From the NCBI RefSeq assembly GCF_003846175.1, contig NZ_ML123050.1, forward strand, positions 718,409 through 782,408: a stretch of 64,000 nt of DNA, read 5' to 3'. The first letter of the stretch is position 1. Each line of letters starts with the position of its first letter. The stretch comes from Streptomyces sp. ADI95-17 (GTDB taxonomy: Bacteria > Actinomycetota > Actinomycetes > Streptomycetales > Streptomycetaceae). The notes beneath the pieces were generated by a model. The model was not told the origin of the DNA, did not search any database, and saw only the letters and a program-made list of their open reading frames with translations. The position numbers were made by a program, and so were the translations under genes. Shown one piece after another: positions 17,211 to 24,906 of this stretch.

Positions 17211-17729
17211 ATGAGGACGTCGGTCGCCGTAATGCGTCGTGGGCTCCTGTTCGGCCTCCGGGCCGGAGCGGTCCCGGCGGGGATCTGCGCGGTGCTGTGG
17301 GCGGCGATCGCACTGTCCGGACTGTCCGGGGAGCCGCTGGACAGCAGCTTCGAGAAGCCCGCGGCGGGACTCGTCGCGGTGCTGGGTTCCCTCGCCGTCG
17401 GCGCGGCAGTGGGCTTGGTGACGGGCGCCGTACTGGCCGTCGCACCCCCGCGCATGCTCGGCTCCGCCCCCGCCCGTGGCCTGACCTGCTTCGTGGTGGG
17501 GGCCACGCTGTCCGCGGGTGAGGTGGTGGTGATGGACGTCTCGTCGGAGGGCGGTTACGGGCCCGTCGTCCTCGCCGTGCTGGCCATGCCGGTGGTGGGG
17601 GCCGTCACGGCGGCACGCAGCCGGTCCATCGCGGCCGCACGCCTCGGCGGTGGGGCCGTCGCCGGATACGCGGGTACGGGCGCGAGTACGAGCGCGGGTT
17701 CCCGCTCCGGTTCCCGTTCGGGCCGATGA
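17211..17729 (+). CDS. Polytopic membrane protein, unknown function
   Basis: The 172-residue protein starts at ATG 17211 behind GGGGAGA (17199-17205). It has four clear hydrophobic helices and a Ser/Arg/Gly-rich C terminus (SAGSRSGSRSGR). No family is recognised. An upstream in-frame extension to 16962 is open but antisense to the neighbouring promoter region and lacks a ribosome binding site. Confidence 0.6.
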   Translation: MRTSVAVMRRGLLFGLRAGAVPAGICAVLWAAIALSGLSGEPLDSSFEKPAAGLVAVLGSLAVGAAVGLVTGAVLAVAPPRMLGSAPARGLTCFVVGATLSAGEVVVMDVSSEGGYGPVVLAVLAMPVVGAVTAARSRSIAAARLGGGAVAGYAGTGASTSAGSRSGSRSGR

Positions 17730-18093
17730 AGCCGGCTCCTGGTCGAAGTTGCCGCCTTTCTCCCGAACCTGAGACACCGACGTCGGAACACCGTCGATTT
17801 CAACTCAACTACCGCTGGATATGCGCCGGTCGGTCCCCATTGCCCCCTCGGCTGTGGCAGGCTGGTGAGCGACCGCCCCACCGGGCTCCCCCGTACCGGT
17901 GGGGCGGTTCCGCGTTCCCGTACGTGCCCGGCCGGCACGGATACCGGATATGACGGAGGATGACGCGGGATCACGACGATTCCCGGCCAATCGCCGCCGT
18001 GTGACGTGATCAACTCCCGTTCCCACGCATGGGAATTCCCGCCTGGGGCATGCGCATAGACCTCATGGGATACGACCTGGGGAGCGTGACGGG
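17730..18093. other. Intergenic region upstream of the sigma-factor gene
   Basis: This 364-base gap holds a strong hairpin (17872-17908), a possible promoter in front of that hairpin (TTGCCC at 17840-17845 with CAGGCT 13 bases further on), and small dyads at 18020-18040 (TTCCCACGCATGGGAA overlapping GGGAATTCCC). A 75-codon open frame at 17726-17953 crosses the hairpin and is probably not a gene. The sigma-factor promoter should be in the last 150 bases; no GTT/GGGTAT SigB-type pair is evident. Confidence 0.4.
17872..17908 (+). terminator. Strong intergenic hairpin, terminator or small-RNA end
   Basis: A 13-base perfect stem (17872-17884 with 17896-17908) with an 11-base loop lies 143 bases downstream of the membrane-protein gene. 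That distance is long for its terminator, so it may end a short separate transcript. Confidence 0.6.
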
Positions 18094-19005
18094 ATGACGG
18101 CGCACACTGCACGGACTGCCGGTACGGAGCGAGCGGAGGACGCTCGCTCGACACAGGCGGACGTGCCGGCCGGAGACCTCGGCGGACTGCCGTGGATCGA
18201 GGACGCGGGCAAGGTCGCCCCTTGTGACGCGCGCGAACTGTCCAGGCTGTTCTTCGGCCGTCTCCAGGTACTGGAGGAGGGAACCGCCGCCCATCAGTAC
18301 GCGCGCAACACCCTCATCGAGATGAACCTCTCCCTCGTACGGTTCGCCGCCGGACGGTTCCGGCACCGGGGCGGGGGCGGCGACATGGAGGACATCGTCC
18401 AGGTCGGCACGATCGGACTGATCAAGGCCATCGACCGGTTCGAGCTCTCCCGCGAGGTCGAGTTCACCTCCTTCGCGGTCCCGTACATCACCGGGGAGAT
18501 CAAACGATTCTTCCGCGACACCACCTGGGCCGTACATGTCCCGCGCCGGCTCCAGGAGTTGCGGGTGGACATCGCCAGGACCAAGGAGTCGCTGGTCACG
18601 GAGCTCGACCGCGACCCCACCGTCCCGGAGCTCGCCGAGCATATGGGCCTGAGCGAGGACGAGGTCACCGAGGGCATCGTGGCGGCCAACGGGTACGCGG
18701 CCGGTTCGCTGGACATGCCGGCCGATCCCTCGGAGGCGGGACGGCGCCACGCCCCGGGGCGCACCTTCGCCGATGTCCTGGGCGGCCCGGATCCCGCTCT
18801 GGAGACGGTCGAGAATCTGCACACGCTCGCGCCGTTGCTGGGGTGCCTCGACGCACGCGAGCGCCGCATCATCGACATGCGTTTCGGCCAGGAGATGACC
18901 CAGGCCAAAATCGGCGCCGAACTCGGCATCTCGCAGATGCACGTTTCGCGGCTGATCAGCAGAATTCTGCGGAAGCTCCGCAACGGGATGCTCGTCGAGG
19001 AGTGA
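18094..19005 (+). CDS. SigB/SigF/SigG-family RNA polymerase sigma factor
   Basis: The 303-residue protein has region 2 with LVRFAAGRFRHRGGGGDMEDIVQVGTIG split over the core-binding and -10-recognition helices, then AIDRFELSREVEFTSFAVPYI, region 3, and region 4 ending with IGAELGISQMHVSRLISRIL. These are marks of the SigB-type alternative sigma factors, of which Streptomyces has about nine that control osmotic, oxidative and developmental responses. There is no anti-sigma or anti-anti-sigma gene next to it, so its control partner must be elsewhere. ATG at 18094; GGAG at 18079-18083 region. Confidence 0.92.
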   Translation: MTAHTARTAGTERAEDARSTQADVPAGDLGGLPWIEDAGKVAPCDARELSRLFFGRLQVLEEGTAAHQYARNTLIEMNLSLVRFAAGRFRHRGGGGDMEDIVQVGTIGLIKAIDRFELSREVEFTSFAVPYITGEIKRFFRDTTWAVHVPRRLQELRVDIARTKESLVTELDRDPTVPELAEHMGLSEDEVTEGIVAANGYAAGSLDMPADPSEAGRRHAPGRTFADVLGGPDPALETVENLHTLAPLLGCLDARERRIIDMRFGQEMTQAKIGAELGISQMHVSRLISRILRKLRNGMLVEE

Positions 19006-19024
19006 CCCCGGAGTTGCGGCCGTT

Positions 19025-19051
19025 CACTCGGCCGTACATTACGGCCGAGTG
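19025..19051 (+). terminator. Terminator of the sigma-factor gene
   Basis: CACTCGGCCGTA (19025-19036) pairs perfectly with TACGGCCGAGTG (19040-19051), three-base loop, 19 bases after the stop codon. Confidence 0.85.
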
Positions 19052-19268
19052 AATTCCGGCGCCGCCACCGGGCCGCTCGGCGACCCGTCGCCGGCGGCCT
19101 CCGTCGCACTGGGCAAGGAGGGTCCGTTCCCAGGTCGGAGGCGGTCCGGCGGCTGAATCGAGGGGCGGCCGGCGGTGGCGCGGCCGGTTCCGTGTGGCCC
19201 CGGCGGGCCCGGCCGGCGGTACGGCAGTGCGGTTGACGCCTGCGGGAGCCGCTGACACGCTCACCGCC

Positions 19269-19370
19269 ATGCCCGCGACTCCGATCCTCGTCTCGCGGCG
19301 CCACGTCGATCTGGGACGCCTCGCGTCCGCCGCGTGTCGCCGCGGCTTCCGCTGCGCGCCGCTCCGTTGA
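19269..19370 (+). CDS. Sulfur-metabolism leader peptide (33 residues)
   Basis: An ATG at 19269 opens a 33-codon frame whose core is LVSRRHVDLGRLASAACRR, with Cys at positions 23 and 29. This matches the actinobacterial leader-peptide pattern (S-R-R-H-V-D-L, then S-A-x-C) that I know from upstream regions of sulfur assimilation genes. It lies 118 bases before a TauD gene and ahead of metY/metX, and is followed by two hairpins, which fits attenuation or translation-coupled control by cysteine supply. The pattern is seen directly; the regulatory role is inferred from family knowledge. Confidence 0.75.
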   Translation: MPATPILVSRRHVDLGRLASAACRRGFRCAPLR

Positions 19371-19438
19371 GCAGCTGAGCTGCACCGGCGCCACCGCAGC
19401 GACGATTCCCGCACCCGCGTCCGGCCCCTCCGCCGGAC
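19371..19438 (+). promoter_or_regulatory. Hairpins between the leader peptide and tauD (attenuator candidate)
   Basis: Directly after the leader stop is GCAGCTGAGCTGC (19371-19383), and GTCCGGC (19419-19425) pairs with GCCGGAC (19432-19438). Neither is as stable as the terminators elsewhere in the window. They could form alternative structures with the leader coding region, depending on ribosome stalling at Cys codons. Confidence 0.4.
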
Positions 19439-19488
19439 TGCCGGGCCGCGCACACCCCCGAATCGTTCCGCTCGGAAAGGTCTCCGCC

Positions 19489-20473
19489 ATGACCTCCGCA
19501 CCCGTCGTCGAGCCGGCCTCCCCCTCCCGCGCTCCCGCGTCTGCGTCCACCGGCCCGGCCGTCACTGTCCGCAGACTGGGCGGCCGCATCGGCGCCGTGA
19601 TCTCCGGTGTCCGCCTCGGCGGCGGACTCGGCTCCGCCGTGGTCTCCGCCGTCCGCGCCGCGGTCCTGGAACACAAAGTCGTCTTCTTCCGGGGCCAGGA
19701 CCATCTGGACGAGGCGAGCCACGAGGCGTTCGGGCGGCTGCTCGGCACACCGGTCGCCCACCCGACCGTCCCGTCCGCGGACGGCCGTTACGCACTCGGC
19801 ATCGAATCCGGCCACGGCGGCCGCGCCAACCAGTGGCACACCGATGTCACCTTCGTGCCCGCCTGTCCGGCCTTCTCCATCCTGCGTGCCGTGACCGTCC
19901 CCCCGTACGGCGGGAACACCCTGTGGTCCAACACCGCGGCCGCGTACGCCGGACTGCCCACACCGCTGCGGGCGCTCGCCGACGCGCTGCGCGCCGTCCA
20001 CTCCAACGACTACGACTACGCGGCACTGCGTCCGAGCGCACGGCCCGAGGAGTTCGCCCAGCACCGCGAGGTGTTCACCTCCACCAAGTTCCGCACCGAG
20101 CACCCGGTGGTCCGCGTCCACCCCGAGACGGGTGAACGGGCGCTGCTCCTCGGCAGCTTCGTCCAGCGGATTCGAGGGGCTCACCGGCCGTGACTCCCGA
20201 GTACTGACCGAACTGTTCCAGTCCCACATAGAGCGTCCGGAGAACACCGTGCGCTGGCGGTGGCGGACCGGCGACGTCGCCATCTGGGACAACCGCGCCA
20301 CCCAGCACTACGGCGTGGACGACTCCGACGACCACGACCGCAGCCTGCGCCGGGTCACGGTCGACGGCGACATCCCGGTCGGCACGGACGGCCGCCGCTC
20401 CGTGCTGCTCAGCCCGGACGAGGTCCCGGCACCGGGTTTCGGCATCGCGTCGGGTGCCTCCACCGCCGCCTGA
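19489..20473 (+). pseudogene. TauD/TfdA-family dioxygenase, frameshifted
   Basis: The first frame (19489-20193) encodes an Fe(II)/2-oxoglutarate dioxygenase with the HxD pair in NQWHTDVTF and ends prematurely after SFVQRIRGAHRP. The remainder continues in another frame to 20473: FEGLTGRDSRVLTELFQSH, then WDNRATQHYGVDD with the distal iron-binding His and RSLRRVTVDG with the 2-oxoglutarate Arg. One extra base at about 20172-20176 (the A in CGGATTCGA) explains the break. As written, the product would lack an iron ligand and be inactive. Intact relatives oxidise taurine or alkyl sulfates to release sulfite. It may be a real mutation or a sequence error. GGAAAGG precedes the ATG. Confidence 0.85.
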
Positions 20474-20529
20474 CCCACACCCACCCACACCCATCCGCGC
20501 CCCCGAGAGACCACCGTGCGAGGAACACC

Positions 20530-21891
20530 ATGAGCCAGCCCGTCGACTCCGTCACCGCAGGCCACACCCCCGAGGACCAGGACCGGCAGGACACCGGTCC
20601 CGCCTGGTCCTTCGAGACCAAGCAGATCCACTCCGGAGCCGTCCCCGATCCGGCTACCGGGGCCCGCGCCGTGCCGATCTACCAGACGTCGTCCTTCGTC
20701 TTCCGGGACACCCAGCACGCCGCGGACCTGTTCTCGCTCGCCGAGCCGGGCAACATCTACACCCGGATCCACAACCCCACCCAGGACGTACTGGAGCAGC
20801 GGATCGCCGCCCTGGAGGGCGGAGTCGCCGCCGTGGCGCTCGCCTCCGGTCAGGCGGCCGAGACGCTCGCCCTGCTGACACTGGCCGGCGCCGGGGACCA
20901 CATCGTCTCCTCCACTTCGCTGTACGGCGGCACGTACAACCTGCTGCGGCACACGCTGCCCCGGTTCGGCATCGAGGTGTCCTTCGTGGACGACCCGGAC
21001 GACACCGCGGCGTGGGCCGCTGCCATCCGCCCCAACACCAAGGCACTGTTCGCCGAGACGCTGGGCAACCCGCGCGGCGACGTGCTCGACATCCGGGCGG
21101 TCGCCGACACCGCGCACGCGGCCGGGGTTCCGCTGATCGTCGACAACACCGTGCCCACCCCGTACCTGCTGCGCCCGATCGAGCACGGCGCGGACGTCGT
21201 CGTGCACTCGGCGACGAAGTTCCTCGGCGGGCACGGCACCACCATCGGCGGTGTGGTGGTGGACGGCGGGACGTTCGACTTCGGCGCGCACCCCGAGCGG
21301 TTCCCGGACTTCGCCTCCCCCGACCCGAGCTACCACGGCCTGCGCTACTGGCCTGACCTGGGGCCGGGTGCCTTCGCGGTGAAGCTCCGCGTGCAGCTGC
21401 TGCGCGACCTCGGCCCCGCTCTCTCCCCGCACTCCGCCTTCCTGCTGCTCCAGGGCGTGGAGACGCTGAGCCTCCGGCTCGAACGGCACACGGCCAATGC
21501 CCTGGCACTGGCGGAGTGGCTGGAGCGGCGCGACGAGGTGTCGGCGGTGCACTACGCCGGTCTCGCGTCGAGCCGGTGGTACGAGACGGGGCGCCGATAT
21601 CTGCCACGCGGTGCCGGGGCCGTGCTCGCCTTCGAACTGCGGGACGGGGTCGAGGCGGGCAAACGGTTCGTGGACGCGGTCGAGCTGTTCAGCCACCTCG
21701 CCAACATCGGCGACGTACGGAGCCTGATCATCCACCCGGCGTCGACCACGCACAGCCAGCTGACCGAGGAGCAGCTCGCCGCCACCGGAGCGACCGCGGG
21801 GCTGGTGCGTCTCTCGGTGGGCCTGGAGAACGTGGACGACCTCAAGGCCGATCTGGAGACCGGGTTCCGGGCGGCGAAGGCGGCGTCCTGA
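20530..21891 (+). CDS. metY: O-acetylhomoserine / O-acetylserine sulfhydrylase
   Basis: The 453-residue PLP enzyme of the Cys/Met metabolism family has the pyridoxal Lys in HSATKFLGGHG (about residue 229), YTRIHNPTQDVLE near the N terminus, ETLGNPRGDVLD and the C-terminal HPASTTHSQL and SVGLENVDDL. It makes homocysteine from O-acetylhomoserine and sulfide. It lies between the dioxygenase gene and metX, whose start overlaps its stop, so sulfide fixation and acceptor synthesis are coupled. ATG 20530 follows GAGGA. Confidence 0.93.
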   Translation: MSQPVDSVTAGHTPEDQDRQDTGPAWSFETKQIHSGAVPDPATGARAVPIYQTSSFVFRDTQHAADLFSLAEPGNIYTRIHNPTQDVLEQRIAALEGGVAAVALASGQAAETLALLTLAGAGDHIVSSTSLYGGTYNLLRHTLPRFGIEVSFVDDPDDTAAWAAAIRPNTKALFAETLGNPRGDVLDIRAVADTAHAAGVPLIVDNTVPTPYLLRPIEHGADVVVHSATKFLGGHGTTIGGVVVDGGTFDFGAHPERFPDFASPDPSYHGLRYWPDLGPGAFAVKLRVQLLRDLGPALSPHSAFLLLQGVETLSLRLERHTANALALAEWLERRDEVSAVHYAGLASSRWYETGRRYLPRGAGAVLAFELRDGVEAGKRFVDAVELFSHLANIGDVRSLIIHPASTTHSQLTEEQLAATGATAGLVRLSVGLENVDDLKADLETGFRAAKAAS

Positions 21892-23063
21892 ACCGCACGG
21901 CCCCTTCCCCCGCGCTCCTCCTCCCGCCGGCCACCGGAGGCCGGCGGGAGGAGGATCCGCCCGGCCGCCGCTCCTGGGTGCCGCTGGAGCGGCCGCTGCC
22001 GTTGGAGGCGGGCGGTGTGCTGCCGGGTGTGCGCATGGCCTACGAGACCTGGGGCCGCCGGTCCCCGGACGGAGCCAACGCGGTGCTGGTGCTGCACGCC
22101 CTCACCGGTGACAGCCATGTGGCGGGGCCCGCGGGCCCCGGACATCCCACGGCCGGCTGGTGGGACGCGCTGGTCGGCCCCGGGAAGGCGCTGGACACCG
22201 AGCGCTGGTTCGTCGTCGCGCCCAATGTGCTCGGTGGCTGCCAGGGCAGTACGGGGCCGTCCTCGCACCGCCCGGAAGGGCCGCGCTGGGGCGGCGACTT
22301 CCCTTATCTGACGATCCGTGACCAGGTGGCCGCCGAGGCCGGGCTGGCCGATGCGCTGGGCATCGACAGCTGGGCGGCGGTGATCGGCGGGTCGATGGGC
22401 GGCATGCGGGCGCTGGAGTGGGCGGTGAGCCGGCCGGAGCGCACCCGGGCGCTGCTGGTGCTCGCGGCGCCCGCGGCATCGTCGGCGGAACAGATCGCCT
22501 GGGGGTCGCTGCAGACCTCCGCGATCCGCTCCGATCCGGGCTGGCGGGGCGGTCACTACCACGACGCGCCACCGGGCGGGGGCCCGCACCGGGGCCTCGG
22601 CCTGGCCCGCCGGATCGCCCATGTGACGTACCGCAGTGAGCCCGAACTCGGGGCCCGGTTCGGCGGTGCGGCGCAGCCGGACGAGCACCCCTGGCACGGC
22701 GGGCGGTACGCGGTGGAGTCGTATCTCGACCACCACGCGGCCAAGTTGGTGCACCGCTTCGACGCCGGCAGCTATGTCACGCTGACGGAGTCGATGAACG
22801 GGCACGACGTCGGACGAGGGCGCGGCGGCGTCCCCCGGGCGCTGAGCCGCGCCCGGATGCCGGCCCTGATCGCGGGCGTCGACTCCGACCGGCTCCATCT
22901 CCCCTCGCAGCAGGCGGAGTTGGCGGAGCTGCTGCCGGGTGCGGATCGGCCCAGGATGATTCGTTCGCCCCATGGTCACGACGGGTTCCTGATCGAGACG
23001 GACCAGGTCGGGCTGCTCGTACGGGAGTTGCTGCCCGTTCCGCACGGAGCCCGACCCGACTGA
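21888..23063 (+). CDS. metX: Homoserine O-acetyltransferase
   Basis: The alpha/beta-hydrolase-fold enzyme has the nucleophile elbow GGSMGGMRALEW (Ser near residue 170), the acid in AGVDSDRLHLPSQQ and the His in PHGHDGFLI, plus the family block NVLGGCQGSTGPSS. It acetylates homoserine with acetyl-CoA to feed MetY. The start is uncertain: coding-like sequence (PPATGGRREEDPPGRRSW) extends up to a CTG at 21888 that would overlap the metY stop by four bases; the first ATG/GTG in frame is GTG 21978, which would give 361 residues. I give the longer form. Confidence 0.9.
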   Translation: MNRTAPSPALLLPPATGGRREEDPPGRRSWVPLERPLPLEAGGVLPGVRMAYETWGRRSPDGANAVLVLHALTGDSHVAGPAGPGHPTAGWWDALVGPGKALDTERWFVVAPNVLGGCQGSTGPSSHRPEGPRWGGDFPYLTIRDQVAAEAGLADALGIDSWAAVIGGSMGGMRALEWAVSRPERTRALLVLAAPAASSAEQIAWGSLQTSAIRSDPGWRGGHYHDAPPGGGPHRGLGLARRIAHVTYRSEPELGARFGGAAQPDEHPWHGGRYAVESYLDHHAAKLVHRFDAGSYVTLTESMNGHDVGRGRGGVPRALSRARMPALIAGVDSDRLHLPSQQAELAELLPGADRPRMIRSPHGHDGFLIETDQVGLLVRELLPVPHGARPD

Positions 23064-23136
23064 CGCATCGTCACGGATAGGGTTGTCCGGCGGCTCCGGG
23101 GGAGGCGGCGCCGCCCGTTTCCCACGCGGGTGGGGA

Positions 23137-24057
23137 TCAGTCGTCGTCCTGCTCCGGGGCCCGGCCCGCGTAGTAGGTGGCGATCATGTCCTCGCCGCCG
23201 TGTCCCGCCGCCTCGGCCCGTAGGAAACGGTCGGCCGACGCCGCGACCAGGTCCAGTCGCACCCCCGCCGACCGTGCCGCGTCCAGGATGAGGCGGGTGT
23301 CCTTGAGTGCGGTGGACAGGGTGAAGCTCGGCGTGAGGTCGCCGGAGAGGACGGCGGCGGACTTGCCCTGGAGATAGGCGGAGTCCAGCGGGCCGCCCTT
23401 CATGACGTCGAGGAACGACTGCGGATCGATGCCCAGCCCCTCCGCGAGGTTGAGGCATTCCGCGATGTTGTTGACCATGGTGACCACCCAGGTGTTGACC
23501 ACCAGCTTCAGCCGCGAGGCCGCTCCCGGTGCCTCGCCGACCCACACCGTGCGCTGCCCGATCGCGTCCAGCACCGGATCGACCGTCGCGCGGACGGCGG
23601 AGGGGCCCGCGACGAAGACCGTCAACGTCCCTTGTTCCGCAGGCTGTTTGGTGCCGGAGACCGGTGCGTCGAGATAGACCAGGCCAAGGTCCGCGGCGCG
23701 CTGGGCGAGATCGGCGGTGGCGTCGATCCCGACCGTCGAGCTCTGGAGCAGGACCTGACCGGGGTGCACTCCCCCGGACGCGGCGGCGAGCGCGGCGGCC
23801 ACGGAGGGGCCGTCGCTGAGCATGGTGACGACGACATCCGCGCCGCGTACGGCCTCCTCGGCCGTCCCGGTGACCACCGCGCCGTCGGCGGCGAGCGGGG
23901 CCGCTCTGGACTGCGTACGGTTCCAGGCGCGGACGTCGAGTCCGGCGCGCAGGAGGCTCCGGGCCATTCCCGATCCCATGATCCCGGTGCCGAGAACGGC
24001 GACGACCGGCCGGTACGCGGTGGTGTCCTCGGTGGTTTCCGCGGTGCTCGATGTCAT
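23137..24057 (-). CDS. NAD(P)-dependent beta-hydroxyacid dehydrogenase family protein
   Basis: The 306-residue protein has an N-terminal Rossmann motif VLGTGIMGSGMA, the substrate loop DAPVSGT and the catalytic Lys in SRLKLVVNTW, all typical of 3-hydroxyisobutyrate dehydrogenase relatives, which also include tartronate-semialdehyde reductases and imine reductases. The retained Lys favours a hydroxyacid dehydrogenase over an imine reductase. Substrate not deducible. It lies downstream of cbiZ on the same strand with a 55-base gap. Confidence 0.85.
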   Translation of the reverse strand: MTSSTAETTEDTTAYRPVVAVLGTGIMGSGMARSLLRAGLDVRAWNRTQSRAAPLAADGAVVTGTAEEAVRGADVVVTMLSDGPSVAAALAAASGGVHPGQVLLQSSTVGIDATADLAQRAADLGLVYLDAPVSGTKQPAEQGTLTVFVAGPSAVRATVDPVLDAIGQRTVWVGEAPGAASRLKLVVNTWVVTMVNNIAECLNLAEGLGIDPQSFLDVMKGGPLDSAYLQGKSAAVLSGDLTPSFTLSTALKDTRLILDAARSAGVRLDLVAASADRFLRAEAAGHGGEDMIATYYAGRAPEQDDD

Positions 24058-24112
24058 GAGGGGGCTCCCTTCGTCGGGCCGCGCCCGGGTCGGATCGCGG
24101 CGCTGTGGTCTC

Positions 24113-24697
24113 TCAGGATTGCCGCAGCGCGCCCTCCAGGACGGCAGCGTGCACGGCCCTGGCGAGTCGCGCGCCCCACAGGGAGCGCGGTCCCGCGAAG
24201 GGTTCGGCGGGCGCCGGCCCGGGGGACGGGGCGGCGATGCAGACGGCGTCCGTGGGGGTGCCCGAGCAGTCCAGGCCCGCGTCCAGGAGTGCCTGGACCT
24301 TGGCCTCGGTGGCGGTGGCGACGGCGTTGACGAGTGCGGCGTCGGAGAGCGGCACGGGGAAGGTGACGACGATGTTGATCGTGCCGGGGCTCGGTGGCTC
24401 CTCGGTGCCTTCCGCCGGGGCGGCCGCCCAGCCGCGCACGCCGAGTCCGCAGGTGGCGGTCGCCGTCACGCCCGCCTCGGCGGCGACCGTGTACGCGGTG
24501 ACGTCGGCGGCCGTCATCAGCCCGGCACCGGGTCCGGTGAGGTGCTCGGCGGCGGCGATCTCGGCGAGGTGCCGGTCGGGGTCCAGGCGCGGGTAGCCGC
24601 CGGGCACCTGGGCGTTGAGTATCCAGTCGCGCGGGCCGATCCCGCCGCCGAGCACGGCGCTGCCGCACACCCGCCACCCCGGCCCGAGCCGCCACAC
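24113..24697 (-). CDS. cbiZ: Adenosylcobinamide amidohydrolase (CbiZ)
   Basis: The product contains the CbiZ signature block GSAVLGGGIGPRDWILNAQV with PGGYPRLDPDRHLAEIA and LMTAADVTAYT. CbiZ cleaves the aminopropanol side chain of adenosylcobinamide or pseudo-B12 so that salvaged corrinoids can enter the biosynthetic pathway. The GTG at 24697 gives 194 residues, but sequence that reads as coding (PEQRGELLTRHEGGTQLHH) continues upstream in frame to a stop near 24835 without an ATG or GTG, so the true start may be a CTG or a frameshift may be present. The function agrees with the riboswitch-controlled corrinoid importer at 28-31 kb. Confidence 0.8.
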   Translation of the reverse strand: MWRLGPGWRVCGSAVLGGGIGPRDWILNAQVPGGYPRLDPDRHLAEIAAAEHLTGPGAGLMTAADVTAYTVAAEAGVTATATCGLGVRGWAAAPAEGTEEPPSPGTINIVVTFPVPLSDAALVNAVATATEAKVQALLDAGLDCSGTPTDAVCIAAPSPGPAPAEPFAGPRSLWGARLARAVHAAVLEGALRQS

Positions 24698-24906
24698 CAG
24701 ATGGTGCAGCTGCGTACCGCCCTCGTGCCGGGTCAGCAGTTCGCCGCGCTGTTCGGGCAGCCGGATGCGTACGGAACTGATGGGGCACCCCCGGTGGCGC
24801 GGCAGGACGACGGTCGGCTGTTGGCCCGTCGATCATATGTGCCGGCATTTGTACCGGGGGCGGCGGTCGTGCGCACCGTGGGGGGCGGGGCGTACGCCTG
24901 CGGGAG

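Noticed and set aside
17726..17953. A 75-codon open frame overlapping the stop of the membrane-protein gene
   Set aside because: It runs through a strong hairpin, has no ribosome binding site and shows no family features.
23137..24057. An imine reductase
   Set aside because: The fold fits, but the Lys of hydroxyacid dehydrogenases is retained in SRLKLVVN, whereas imine reductases usually replace it.
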